Source: Myxococcota bacterium (GTDB taxonomy: Bacteria > Myxococcota_A > UBA796 > UBA2385). Taken from it: DNA of 51,828 nucleotides. Positions 24,975-32,121 of this stretch are shown one piece after another. The notes beneath the pieces were generated by a model. That model saw nothing but the letters and a program-made list of their open reading frames with translations, ran no database searches and had not been told where the DNA came from. Location of the stretch: assembly GCA_023150805.1 (NCBI GenBank), contig JAKLKF010000048.1:1-51828 (forward strand), given 5' to 3'. The position numbers were made by a program, and so were the translations under genes. Position 1 is the stretch's first letter; every line of letters starts with the position of its first letter.

Positions 24975-25950
24975 GCTCGCCACAGCCGTCGCATTCCTCC
25001 GCGCCGTCCAGCGTGACCGTCGCCTCGACGTCTCCGCTCACCGAGACGCTCCCGGTCGGCTCCTCCTCGCAGACCGGATCCTCGACCATCCGGACCGTCA
25101 CGCAGTAGTCGCCGGTGGGCAGACCACCGGCGGGCTCGATGGCGTAGACATAGGCGTCCAGCTCGACGTCGCCGGCGCTCTCGCTGAAGATCGAGGAGCG
25201 GTACCAGGTGCCCTGCACCAGCACGTCCTCGGCGTAGCGCCCCGACGCCGTCAGGCTGGAGAACATGTCCTCGGCCAGCGTCATGCCCCGCGCGGTCTCC
25301 GACATGTCCATGGTGCCGTCCGCCGCCAGGTCGTAGGAGTCCGGGCCACGCGAGAACTGCGCCACGAAGTCCGTGAACTCGTAGCTGTAGCTCTTGCCGC
25401 CACCTCCGCCCGAGAAGGCCAGCTCCAGCAGGCCCTCGTAGTACACGCCGCCCGCGCTGGTGCAGCCCGTGCCCGCGTCGAGGACGTAGGACATCGTGGC
25501 GTGGTCGATCGACAAGGCGGGGCAGGTCTCGTCCTCGAACAGGTCGTCGAGCACGCCCAGGGCCGCCATGCCGGGGATGGCGGCCGCGTAGCCCCAGTAG
25601 ACCGAGTCCCCCGAGGAGACGGGCCAGGGATCCACCAGGTCGCCGCAGGAGCCGACGTCGATGTCGGTGTCGGTGTCGGTGTCGGTGTCCGTGTCCGTGT
25701 CGGTGTCGGTGTCGGTGTCCGTGTCGGTGTCCGTGTCGGTGTCGGTGTCGGTGTCCGTGTCCGTGTCCGTGTCCGTGTCGGTGTCCGTGTCCGTGTCCGT
25801 GTCCGTGTCGGTGTCCGTGTCGGTGTCGGTGTCGGTGTCGGTGTCCGTGTCGGTGTCCGCGTCGTCGGGACCCGTGTCGTCGTCGTCCTTGTCGCCGCAG
25901 GCGAAGAGGAGGTTGGCGCCGAGCAGGACCGGGAGGAGGAGGAGGTGCAT
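24928..25950 (-). CDS. Lipoprotein with a long Asp-Thr repeat linker
   Basis: A 340-residue lipoprotein. The signal peptide MHLLLLPVLLGANLLFA ends before Cys18, followed by GDKDDDDTGPD and then 65 residues of alternating Asp and Thr (D33, T32), after which the folded domain begins (DIDVGSCGDLVDPWP). The mature domain of about 230 residues is beta-rich and contains ten or so Cys in total that could form disulfides, and a closing CDGCGELTIDGVAMGEWCPPV unit. No catalytic motif was recognised. The linker probably acts as an extended, highly charged spacer that could bind Ca2+. The start ATG 25950 has GGAG, and a TAGGCT hexamer lies 26 bases upstream. The 3' end overlaps the convergent membrane-protein gene. 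Confidence 0.85.
   Translation of the reverse strand: MHLLLLPVLLGANLLFACGDKDDDDTGPDDADTDTDTDTDTDTDTDTDTDTDTDTDTDTDTDTDTDTDTDTDTDTDTDTDTDTDTDTDTDTDTDTDIDVGSCGDLVDPWPVSSGDSVYWGYAAAIPGMAALGVLDDLFEDETCPALSIDHATMSYVLDAGTGCTSAGGVYYEGLLELAFSGGGGGKSYSYEFTDFVAQFSRGPDSYDLAADGTMDMSETARGMTLAEDMFSSLTASGRYAEDVLVQGTWYRSSIFSESAGDVELDAYVYAIEPAGGLPTGDYCVTVRMVEDPVCEEEPTGSVSVSGDVEATVTLDGAEECDGCGELTIDGVAMGEWCPPV
25663..25857 (-). repeat. Hexanucleotide tandem repeat encoding (Asp-Thr)n
   Basis: 195 bp of uninterrupted 6-bp units reading GACACC or GACACG on the minus strand, about 32 copies. Asp is always GAC; only the Thr third base varies, in an irregular order. Such a tract is expected to change length by slippage without shifting the frame. 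Confidence 0.97.
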
Positions 25951-26126
25951 GGAAGCTCCGTTGTGGGGCAGCGTCCAGCCTAGCCAGCCCCCCGGCGGCC
26001 CGCTACCTCTGTGACAACTGGTGTTCCACGTCGCGACGGTTCCACGCCCGGTGGCTAGAGACAATGCAGCGCTGGCGGCGTGGAACCCTGTCGTCCGGTT
26101 GCGGCCAGGCGTGGAACTCGTAACCG

Positions 26127-26140
26127 ACCGTCCGGACGGT
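26127..26140. promoter_or_regulatory. Operator-like palindrome of the TetR gene
   Basis: ACCGTCCGGACGGT is a perfect 14-bp palindrome ending 11 bases before the ATG of the TetR regulator, next to a TTATCA candidate -10. Size, symmetry and place fit a TetR-family autoregulatory operator. The 201-bp stretch 25951-26151 contains otherwise only the promoter of the divergent lipoprotein. Confidence 0.6.
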
Positions 26141-26151
26141 TATCAATCTCC

Positions 26152-26673
26152 ATGCCCCGCCCACCCTCGGACGCCCCCGACCGGATCCTCGCCGCCGCCG
26201 CCGCCATCCTCGCGGACGAGGGCCCCGCCGCGCTGAGCGTCGAGCGGGTCGCCCGGCAGGCCGGCCTGAGCAAGGGGGGCGTGCTGCACCACTACCGGTC
26301 GCGCGAGGCGATGGTCTCGGCGCTGGTCGTGCGGGCGCTGGACCGCCTGGACGCGCGGGTCGCCGCCCGCCAGGCCGATCAGGAGCTGCCGTGGGCCCGC
26401 GCCTTCGCGGCCGAGCTGTCGTTGGACGCCGATCAGCGCGGCGGCGTGGTGCTCCTCGCCGCGATCGCCCTCGACCCGGGCCTGCTCTCTCCCCTGTGGG
26501 CCCGACGCGCTGCCTGGGCCCGCCGCCTGGCCGAGGGCCGCGACCCCGGCGACGCCGCCTTGATCCAAGCCGCCGTCGAGCGCCTGTGGCTGGGGGCCGC
26601 GCTGGGCGAGCCGGCCCCCGACGCCGCCGCCCGCGCCGTGCTGCGGACGCGGCTGGAGGAGCTGCTGGCCTGA
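26152..26673 (+). CDS. TetR/AcrR-family transcriptional regulator
   Basis: A 173-residue repressor. The N-terminal helix-turn-helix is clear: DRILAAAAAILADEGPAALSVERVARQ, then AGLSKGGVLHHYRSREAMVSALV, the classic TetR signature. The C-terminal ligand domain is short and helical (two WxxxxAAxA-type helices), within the small end of the family. The start ATG 26152 lacks a Shine-Dalgarno sequence, and the candidate -10 is very close, so the message may be leaderless. No obvious efflux or enzyme gene is divergent from it. Its neighbours are a lipoprotein gene and a gene-free stretch, so targets other than itself are unknown. Confidence 0.9.
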   Translation: MPRPPSDAPDRILAAAAAILADEGPAALSVERVARQAGLSKGGVLHHYRSREAMVSALVVRALDRLDARVAARQADQELPWARAFAAELSLDADQRGGVVLLAAIALDPGLLSPLWARRAAWARRLAEGRDPGDAALIQAAVERLWLGAALGEPAPDAAARAVLRTRLEELLA

Positions 26674-26753
26674 ACTGCCGGCGTCTGCAGCCGCGTACCC
26701 GGGTGTGACCCACGGGGCCCCAGGTGGAGAACCAGGGGAGAATCCAGGGAATC

Positions 26754-26779
26754 CAGGTGCCGGCCGTTATCCATTGATC
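26754..26779 (+). repeat. Left arm of a 26-bp inverted repeat
   Basis: Starts CAGGTGCCGGC and ends ATCCATTGATC. Its reverse complement is found at 26892-26917 with a single mismatch, 112 bp away. Weaker pairing continues outward to about 26682 on this side. Confidence 0.9.
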
Positions 26780-26891
26780 CCATTTCGCGCCGCCTCCCCC
26801 TTGGCGCACCAGGCTCCCGATCCGTGCCGGTCTCCAGGGAGAAGAGCGCCCACCCACACGACGAGAGATGAGGAAGAAAGAGGATCGAGAA

Positions 26892-26917
26892 GATCAATGG
26901 ATAACAGCCGGCACCTG
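26892..26917 (-). repeat. Right arm of a 26-bp inverted repeat
   Basis: Inverted copy of 26754-26779 with one mismatch (begins GATCAATGGAT). Outside it, GGGGTCACC and GCAGACGGCGCCGG (to about 26964) pair with GGTGTGACCC and CCGGCGTCTGC on the left, so the whole of about 26682-26964 is an interrupted inverted repeat. Confidence 0.9.
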
Positions 26918-26939
26918 CTCTCAGCCGGCACATGCTCTC
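26906..26939 (+). repeat. 17-bp tandem duplication
   Basis: AGCCGGCACCTGCTCTC (26906-26922) is followed directly by a copy with one change, A for C (26923-26939). It overlaps the right arm of the inverted repeat. Confidence 0.9.
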
Positions 26940-27215
26940 GAGAGGGGTCACCGCAGACGGCGCCGGGCGCACCGAGAGCACCGCAGGGAGGAGGGCCACC
27001 GTCGGCCCCCTCTCCTCCCCCCGGCACCGTCCCCAGGGATCCGAGGCGCCGGCGCGCCTGCACCTCCGCCGGCTGGACGGCCGGACCCACCTCGGGCCGT
27101 CACGACCGCCGGGCGCACGCGCTCGAGGGACGAGCGCCGGCACCGGCATGCCCTCCTGCCTCCGCGCCGCCTGGCCCGCAACAGCCCCCCGCGCCGCGCT
27201 ACCGCCCCCGCGGGC

Positions 27216-29234
27216 TCACCAGGCCTCGAGGAAGCGGTCGACCTCCTCCCGCTCCAGCAGGCCCAGGCTCAGCTCCAGGCAGTGGCTGCAGATGTGGTGG
27301 CCGTTGTAGGCGTAGACAGAGGCCTCGAAGTGCGTGCGATGACAGAGGTCGCACGAGGCGTCGTCCGCGGCGGCCATGCTGCGCCGGTGGGTCGCCACCC
27401 GCAGCACGCAGCGGTCGCAGAAGACGGCGGTGCCGCCCGCCATCATGTGGTTGACCTCGTGCGGGGCCCGCCCGCAGGTCGAGCAGCGGGTCTGTTCGCC
27501 ATCCGACACGCGCCGCGGCTGCCGGCTGGCCGGCGGCGTCACCCCCGACAGCAGGCGCTCCACCACCGGCACCGCCCCGCGCTGGATCGCCCGGTCGCGC
27601 AGCCGCCGCGTCGCCTCGGGCTCACCGTACAGGGCCAGGGCGGCCCAGGCCGCCGTCGCCAGCTCGGGGTCCGCGGCCTCGGCCCAGTCGCGCAGCAGCG
27701 CCTTGCCGGCCGCGCTGCGCCGCGTGCCGATCGCCAGCAGCACCATCGCCTGGTGGGCCCGCGCCCGGTTGCGCTCGGTGTTCAGGTGCTCGCGGTGCTT
27801 GCGCACGTCGTCGGCCGGCGGGTGGCGGTCCACCGCGGCCCGCTTGATGTCCGCCTCGTCCACGTGCAGGCCCTGGATCAGCACCGGGTCGGGCAGGGCC
27901 GCCGCCGCCGCCATCGCCTCGGCCCCCACGCCGGGCCCGAAGCTGTGGCCCGGGTCGCGCAGCTTCGCCCCCGCCGCGTCCGCCAGGGCCCCCACCGCCA
28001 TCTCGCAGGCCGCCTCCCAGAGCTGGAAGCGCAGCCCCTCGTCCTGGCTGTGCTCGATGGCGCCCAGCACCTGCCCCAGGCTGCCCGGCCCCAGCGCCCG
28101 CAGCTCGTCGAGCACCACGCCGATGCGCTCCCGCGTGTGGGCCTGGGCCCCCTCGCGCCCGCCGGGCGGCAGCCGGTCGTGCTGCCCGACCTCGGTGTGC
28201 AGCGCCTGGGCCAGCCACTTGCCGTCCCCGCCCCGCCGCCGCGTGCGCACCATCTCCAGGTAGCTGGGCAGGTGCCCGGGGTACTCCTTGAGCGTCTCGC
28301 GGAACACCCGCATCGCGTCGTTGGTCTGCCCCTCCTCCAAGAGCGTGCAGCCCAGCGCGTGCCGCGCGTCCAGGTGCATCGGCTCGCGCATCAGCGCCTG
28401 GTTGCAGGCCTCGCGCGCCCGGCTGTGCTCGCCCAGCTGGAACCAGCACATCGCCACCCGCGACAGCACGTCGGCGTCGTCGGGCTTCTCGCGCAGGTAC
28501 TGCCGGTAGTGCTGGATGGCGTTGTTGTACTTGCCCAGCTCGTAGGCCACGCGGCCCAGGTGGTACATCGCCGTCGTGCGGAACTTGTCGTGCTCCCGCA
28601 GCCGGATGAAGAACTTCTCCGCCTCGCGGTACCGGCCGGTCAGCATGCAGGTGATGCCCATGTCCCGGAACAGCGCCGCCTGCTGATCGGGCGACGGCTG
28701 CAGGCCCAGCGCCCGCACCAGGTGGTACTGCGCCCGCTCCACCAGCCGCTGCGGGTGGCCCTGGCTCTTCGCCAGGTCCAGCAGGGCCCGCGACAGCATC
28801 GTGTGCGTCTCCCACGCGTCCGGCGCCATGCGACAGGCGCTCTCGATCTGCCGCACCGCCGCGCCGTGGTCCCCCTGCACCCGCGCCAGCATGCCCAGCG
28901 CCAGCCGCAGATCCGCGCGCTCCGGGTCCAGCCGCAGCGCCTGGTCCAGGTACTTGGTCGCCCCGTCCGGCCGGTTCATCCCCACCAGCGCCAGCCCGGC
29001 CAGCGTGTGCCCCTCGGCCGAGGCGGGATCGTCCTGCAGCACCTTGCGCAGCGTGCCGAAGGCGCGGTTGCACTGCTGCTCGCCGCCGCCGTGGAACAGG
29101 CCCCGGCTGAGCAGGGCGCGGGACAGCTCCAGCCGGGCCCCGGGGTCGTCGGGCTTCTCGTGCACGCCGTCTTCCAGGCGGGCGACCAGCCAGTCGAGCT
29201 TCTGGTGGGGGAAGAGCGAGGAGGGGGTGGCCAT
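27216..29234 (-). CDS. TPR protein with HEAT-like region and two C-terminal ClpX-type zinc fingers
   Basis: A 672-residue cytoplasmic protein. Residues about 20-340 are TPR repeats (for instance GTLRKVLQDDPASAEGHTLAG, then a YHLGRVAYELGKYNNAIQHYRQYL unit). Residues about 360-560 are helical and HEAT-like. The end holds two four-Cys fingers: Cys584/587/606/609 with C-x2-C-x18-C-x2-C spacing and a CGRAPHEVNHMMAGG core as in the ClpX zinc-binding domain, and Cys628/631/649/652 with C-x2-C-x17-C-x2-C. No AAA+ ATPase is attached. ClpX fingers dimerise and bind substrates or adaptors, so this may be an adaptor that gathers clients. The start ATG 29234 lacks a good ribosome binding site. It is divergent from the spermidine-synthase-like gene (211-bp gap). 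Confidence 0.82.
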   Translation of the reverse strand: MATPSSLFPHQKLDWLVARLEDGVHEKPDDPGARLELSRALLSRGLFHGGGEQQCNRAFGTLRKVLQDDPASAEGHTLAGLALVGMNRPDGATKYLDQALRLDPERADLRLALGMLARVQGDHGAAVRQIESACRMAPDAWETHTMLSRALLDLAKSQGHPQRLVERAQYHLVRALGLQPSPDQQAALFRDMGITCMLTGRYREAEKFFIRLREHDKFRTTAMYHLGRVAYELGKYNNAIQHYRQYLREKPDDADVLSRVAMCWFQLGEHSRAREACNQALMREPMHLDARHALGCTLLEEGQTNDAMRVFRETLKEYPGHLPSYLEMVRTRRRGGDGKWLAQALHTEVGQHDRLPPGGREGAQAHTRERIGVVLDELRALGPGSLGQVLGAIEHSQDEGLRFQLWEAACEMAVGALADAAGAKLRDPGHSFGPGVGAEAMAAAAALPDPVLIQGLHVDEADIKRAAVDRHPPADDVRKHREHLNTERNRARAHQAMVLLAIGTRRSAAGKALLRDWAEAADPELATAAWAALALYGEPEATRRLRDRAIQRGAVPVVERLLSGVTPPASRQPRRVSDGEQTRCSTCGRAPHEVNHMMAGGTAVFCDRCVLRVATHRRSMAAADDASCDLCHRTHFEASVYAYNGHHICSHCLELSLGLLEREEVDRFLEAW

Positions 29235-29445
29235 GGCGGGACCGGGGGGCGAGGAGGAGCGGGGGAGGGGCGAGGCGCCGGCGACCGGGGAGGTGGACGC
29301 GCGGAGGCCCGGGCAGGAGCGGCGGAGGGGACCGCCGGGGAGAGGATATCCGCTTCGGGGGCGGGGCACCGGGGGGAGCCCGCCCGCGCGCCGCCCACGC
29401 GACCGGCCGCGATAGGCTCGCCGCCCCCGCCGCCCCGGCCGCACC

Positions 29446-32082
29446 GTGCCCGACCCGCTCCTCGACCCACCGCTCGACCCGCTGCTCTACCCCCACCGCC
29501 AGCGCGCCCTGCAGGCCCTGCTGCCCCTGTTCGTGTTGTCGGGCGCCACCAGCCTGGTCTACCAGACCCTGTGGGTGCGGGCCCTGCACCTGGTCGTCGG
29601 CACCAGCCAGGTCGCGGTGGCGACGGTGCTGGCCGCCTTCATGACCGGCCTGGCCCTGGGCGGCTTCCTGGGCGGGCGGCTGGCCGACCGGGCCCGGCGG
29701 CCGGTGCTGACCTACGCCCTGCTGGAGGCGGGCATCGGCCTGTACGCGCTGGCCTTCCCGCTGCTGCTGGCGGCGGTGGAGCCGCTCTACCTGGGCTTCT
29801 GGCGCGGCAACCACCCCGACCCGACCACCTTCGCCATCTTCCAGTTCCTGCTGCTCGGCGTGCTGCTGCTGCCGCCCACCACCTGCATGGGGGCGACCCT
29901 GCCGCTGCTGGCCCGCTTCGCGACCGCGCTGGAGGGGGCGACCCACGCGGGCGCGCGCATCGGCCGCCTGTACGGGGCCAACACCCTGGGCGCCGTCCTC
30001 GGCACCGCCCTGGCCGGCTTCGTGCTGCTGCCGGGCATCGGCCTGCAGGCCACCACCGCCGTCACCGCCGCCGGCAACGCCCTGCTCTGCGCGCTGGCGG
30101 GCGCGGTCGCCTGGCGGGCCGGCGAGCTGCCCCCCGCCGCCTCCACCCCGGCGCGCACCGGCCCCCGCTTCGCCCTGCTCTCGGCCGTGGCCCTGCTGGC
30201 CGGCCTGTCCGGCATGATCTACGAGGTCGCCTGGTTCCGCGTGCTCGGCCTGAACCTGGGCGGCAGCGCCTACGCCTTCACCATCATGCTGCTGGCCTTC
30301 CTGCTGGGCATCGCCGGCGGCGGCTGGTGGGGCGGCGGCATCGCCGACCGGGTGCACGCCCGCTGGGGCGCCAGCGGCCTGCTGCGCGGCCTGGCCCTGC
30401 TGGAAGCCGGCGTCGCCCTGCTGGCCTGGGCCGCGATGTTCATGTACGGAGAGCTGCCCTACACCTTCACCTGGCTCTACGACCAGGTGCAGCAGGATCT
30501 GTCCTGGTTGTGGCCCGGCAAGCTCGTGCTGGCGCTCTTGATCATGCTGCCGCCGGCCCTGCTGATGGGCGCGGCCTTCCCCTTCCTGGTGCGCGCCGCC
30601 GCCGGCCAGGGGACCGAGCTGGGCGGGCCCGTCGGCCGCCTGTACGGCTGGAACACGGTCGGCGGCATCATCGGCGCCGCGGCCGGCAGCCTGTGGCTGC
30701 TGCCCTCGCTGGAGGTCACCCGCACCGTCCTGCTCGGCGTGGCGCTCAACGTCGCCGCCGCCGTGCTGGCCGTGGCCCTGGCCGAGGGGCGACGCCCGGG
30801 CCTGGTCGTGGGCTGGGCGGTCGCGGGCGCCTGGACGGTGGCCCTGCTCTTCTGGAGGCCGCCGCCCTGGGACCCGCTGCTGATGACCGCCGGCATGTAC
30901 AAGTACGCCAGCGAGCTGTCCGATCGCAGCCGCCAGGGCGTGTACGACTTCGCGGTCGAGCCCTACGACCTGCTCTTCTACGACGAGGGCCTGTCCAGCG
31001 TGGTCACCGTCGCCCGCAGCAAGGCCACCGGCAACATCTGGCTGGCCAACAACGGCAAGGTCGACGCCAGCACCAGCATCGACATGCCGACCCAGGTGCT
31101 GTGCGCCCAGCTCCCCTTCGCCTTCCGCCCCGACGCCAAGGACGTCGTCGTCATCGGCCTGGCCAGCGGCATCACCGCCGGCACCGTCACCCTGCACCCT
31201 GGCCTGTCCCGCATCGAGATCGTCGAGCTGGAGCCCGCCATCCTGCAGGCCAGCCACCTCTTCGACGACTACAACCACCGGCCCCTGTCCGATCCCCGCA
31301 GCCAGCTCTTCGCCAACGACGGGCGCAACCACGTCAACCTCGCCGACGACGGCACCTGGGACGTGGTGATCAGCGAGCCCAGCAACCCCTGGCTGTCCGG
31401 CGTCAGCAACCTGTTCACCCAGGAGTTCTTCGAGCTGGGCAAGCGCAAGCTCAAGCCCGGGGGCGTGTGGTCCCAGTGGGTCCAGATGTACGGCATGGAC
31501 ACCGACGACCTGCGCTCGCTGGTCAAGACCTTCGCCCTGGTCTACCCCCACGTGCGACTGTTCAGCACCATCGAGGACGCTGACCTGGTGCTGATCGGCA
31601 GCGACGCCCCCCTCTCGATCTCCGACGCCGACCTGGCGCGCCTGTTCGCGCTGTCCCCGGCGATCAACCGCGAGCTGGCCGGCATCGGCATCTTCGGCCC
31701 CGCCGACCTGCTCACCCGCTACCAGGCCGACCGGGACCACGTGCTGTCCTTCGCCGGCGAGGTGCCCGCCAACACCGACGACAACATGCGCATCGAGTAC
31801 TCGGCCCCGCTGCACCTGCACGAGGAGACGGCCGAGGAGAACTTCCAGGCCCTGCTGGGCCCCAAGGAGGAGCGGCGGCCCCCGCTCGACGCCGTGCAGG
31901 GGGTCGAGGGCCTCAAGGAGCTGGCCCGCGCCTATGCCCGGCGCGAGCGCTGGGTCGAGGCGCTGATCGTCATCAAGCACGCCTTCCGGCAGCACCCCGA
32001 GGACCCGCAGCTCGAGCCGATGTACGACGAGTGGCAGGCCCGGCTGCTGGAGGAGATCGACGCGCTGGAGACGCGGCAGTAG
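29446..32082 (+). CDS. Membrane-fused spermidine synthase-like protein
   Basis: An 878-residue protein. The first about 470 residues are two blocks of membrane helices resembling the MFS-like/fused SpeE membrane domain (a LFVLSGATSLVYQTLWVRAL segment and later LLAGLSGMIYEVAWFRVLGL, the two homologous halves). The remainder is a Rossmann-type polyamine-synthase fold with VVVIGLASGITAG at about 565, an acidic IVELEPAIL strand end and the VISEPSNPWLSGVSNLFTQEFF signature. A helical tail with a TPR-like end follows. Proteins of this type are common in Myxococcota; the substrate is unknown and need not be a polyamine. The start GTG 29446 lies 27 bases after a TAGGCT hexamer. It ends 39 bases before a convergent lipoprotein gene. 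Confidence 0.85.
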   Translation: MPDPLLDPPLDPLLYPHRQRALQALLPLFVLSGATSLVYQTLWVRALHLVVGTSQVAVATVLAAFMTGLALGGFLGGRLADRARRPVLTYALLEAGIGLYALAFPLLLAAVEPLYLGFWRGNHPDPTTFAIFQFLLLGVLLLPPTTCMGATLPLLARFATALEGATHAGARIGRLYGANTLGAVLGTALAGFVLLPGIGLQATTAVTAAGNALLCALAGAVAWRAGELPPAASTPARTGPRFALLSAVALLAGLSGMIYEVAWFRVLGLNLGGSAYAFTIMLLAFLLGIAGGGWWGGGIADRVHARWGASGLLRGLALLEAGVALLAWAAMFMYGELPYTFTWLYDQVQQDLSWLWPGKLVLALLIMLPPALLMGAAFPFLVRAAAGQGTELGGPVGRLYGWNTVGGIIGAAAGSLWLLPSLEVTRTVLLGVALNVAAAVLAVALAEGRRPGLVVGWAVAGAWTVALLFWRPPPWDPLLMTAGMYKYASELSDRSRQGVYDFAVEPYDLLFYDEGLSSVVTVARSKATGNIWLANNGKVDASTSIDMPTQVLCAQLPFAFRPDAKDVVVIGLASGITAGTVTLHPGLSRIEIVELEPAILQASHLFDDYNHRPLSDPRSQLFANDGRNHVNLADDGTWDVVISEPSNPWLSGVSNLFTQEFFELGKRKLKPGGVWSQWVQMYGMDTDDLRSLVKTFALVYPHVRLFSTIEDADLVLIGSDAPLSISDADLARLFALSPAINRELAGIGIFGPADLLTRYQADRDHVLSFAGEVPANTDDNMRIEYSAPLHLHEETAEENFQALLGPKEERRPPLDAVQGVEGLKELARAYARRERWVEALIVIKHAFRQHPEDPQLEPMYDEWQARLLEEIDALETRQ

Positions 32083-32121
32083 CGGCCACCGCGACGGGCG
32101 CGGGCGAAGGGGCGCCCCCTC

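Larger units (their letters stand above)
26674..27215. other. 542-bp gene-free region with structured repeats
   Basis: No convincing coding frame was seen between the TetR gene and the end of the TPR/zinc-finger gene. The stretch is partly AT-richer than its surroundings (about 26860-26905). It holds a long imperfect inverted repeat and a 17-bp tandem duplication, described separately. From about 26970 to 27215 nothing definite was seen. Confidence 0.6.

Noticed and set aside
25661..26014. Open frame on the plus strand coding for Ser-Val repeats
   Set aside because: It is the complement of the (Asp-Thr)n tract of a well-supported lipoprotein gene, has no ribosome binding site and no sensible product.
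26868..27215. A short gene in the region after the TetR gene
   Set aside because: Frames there start without ribosome binding sites, cross the inverted repeats, and have Arg/Pro-rich shadow composition.
32109..32118. Palindrome GGGGCGCCCC between convergent genes as terminator
   Set aside because: Stem of five base pairs without a loop or T tract; it is too short to call.
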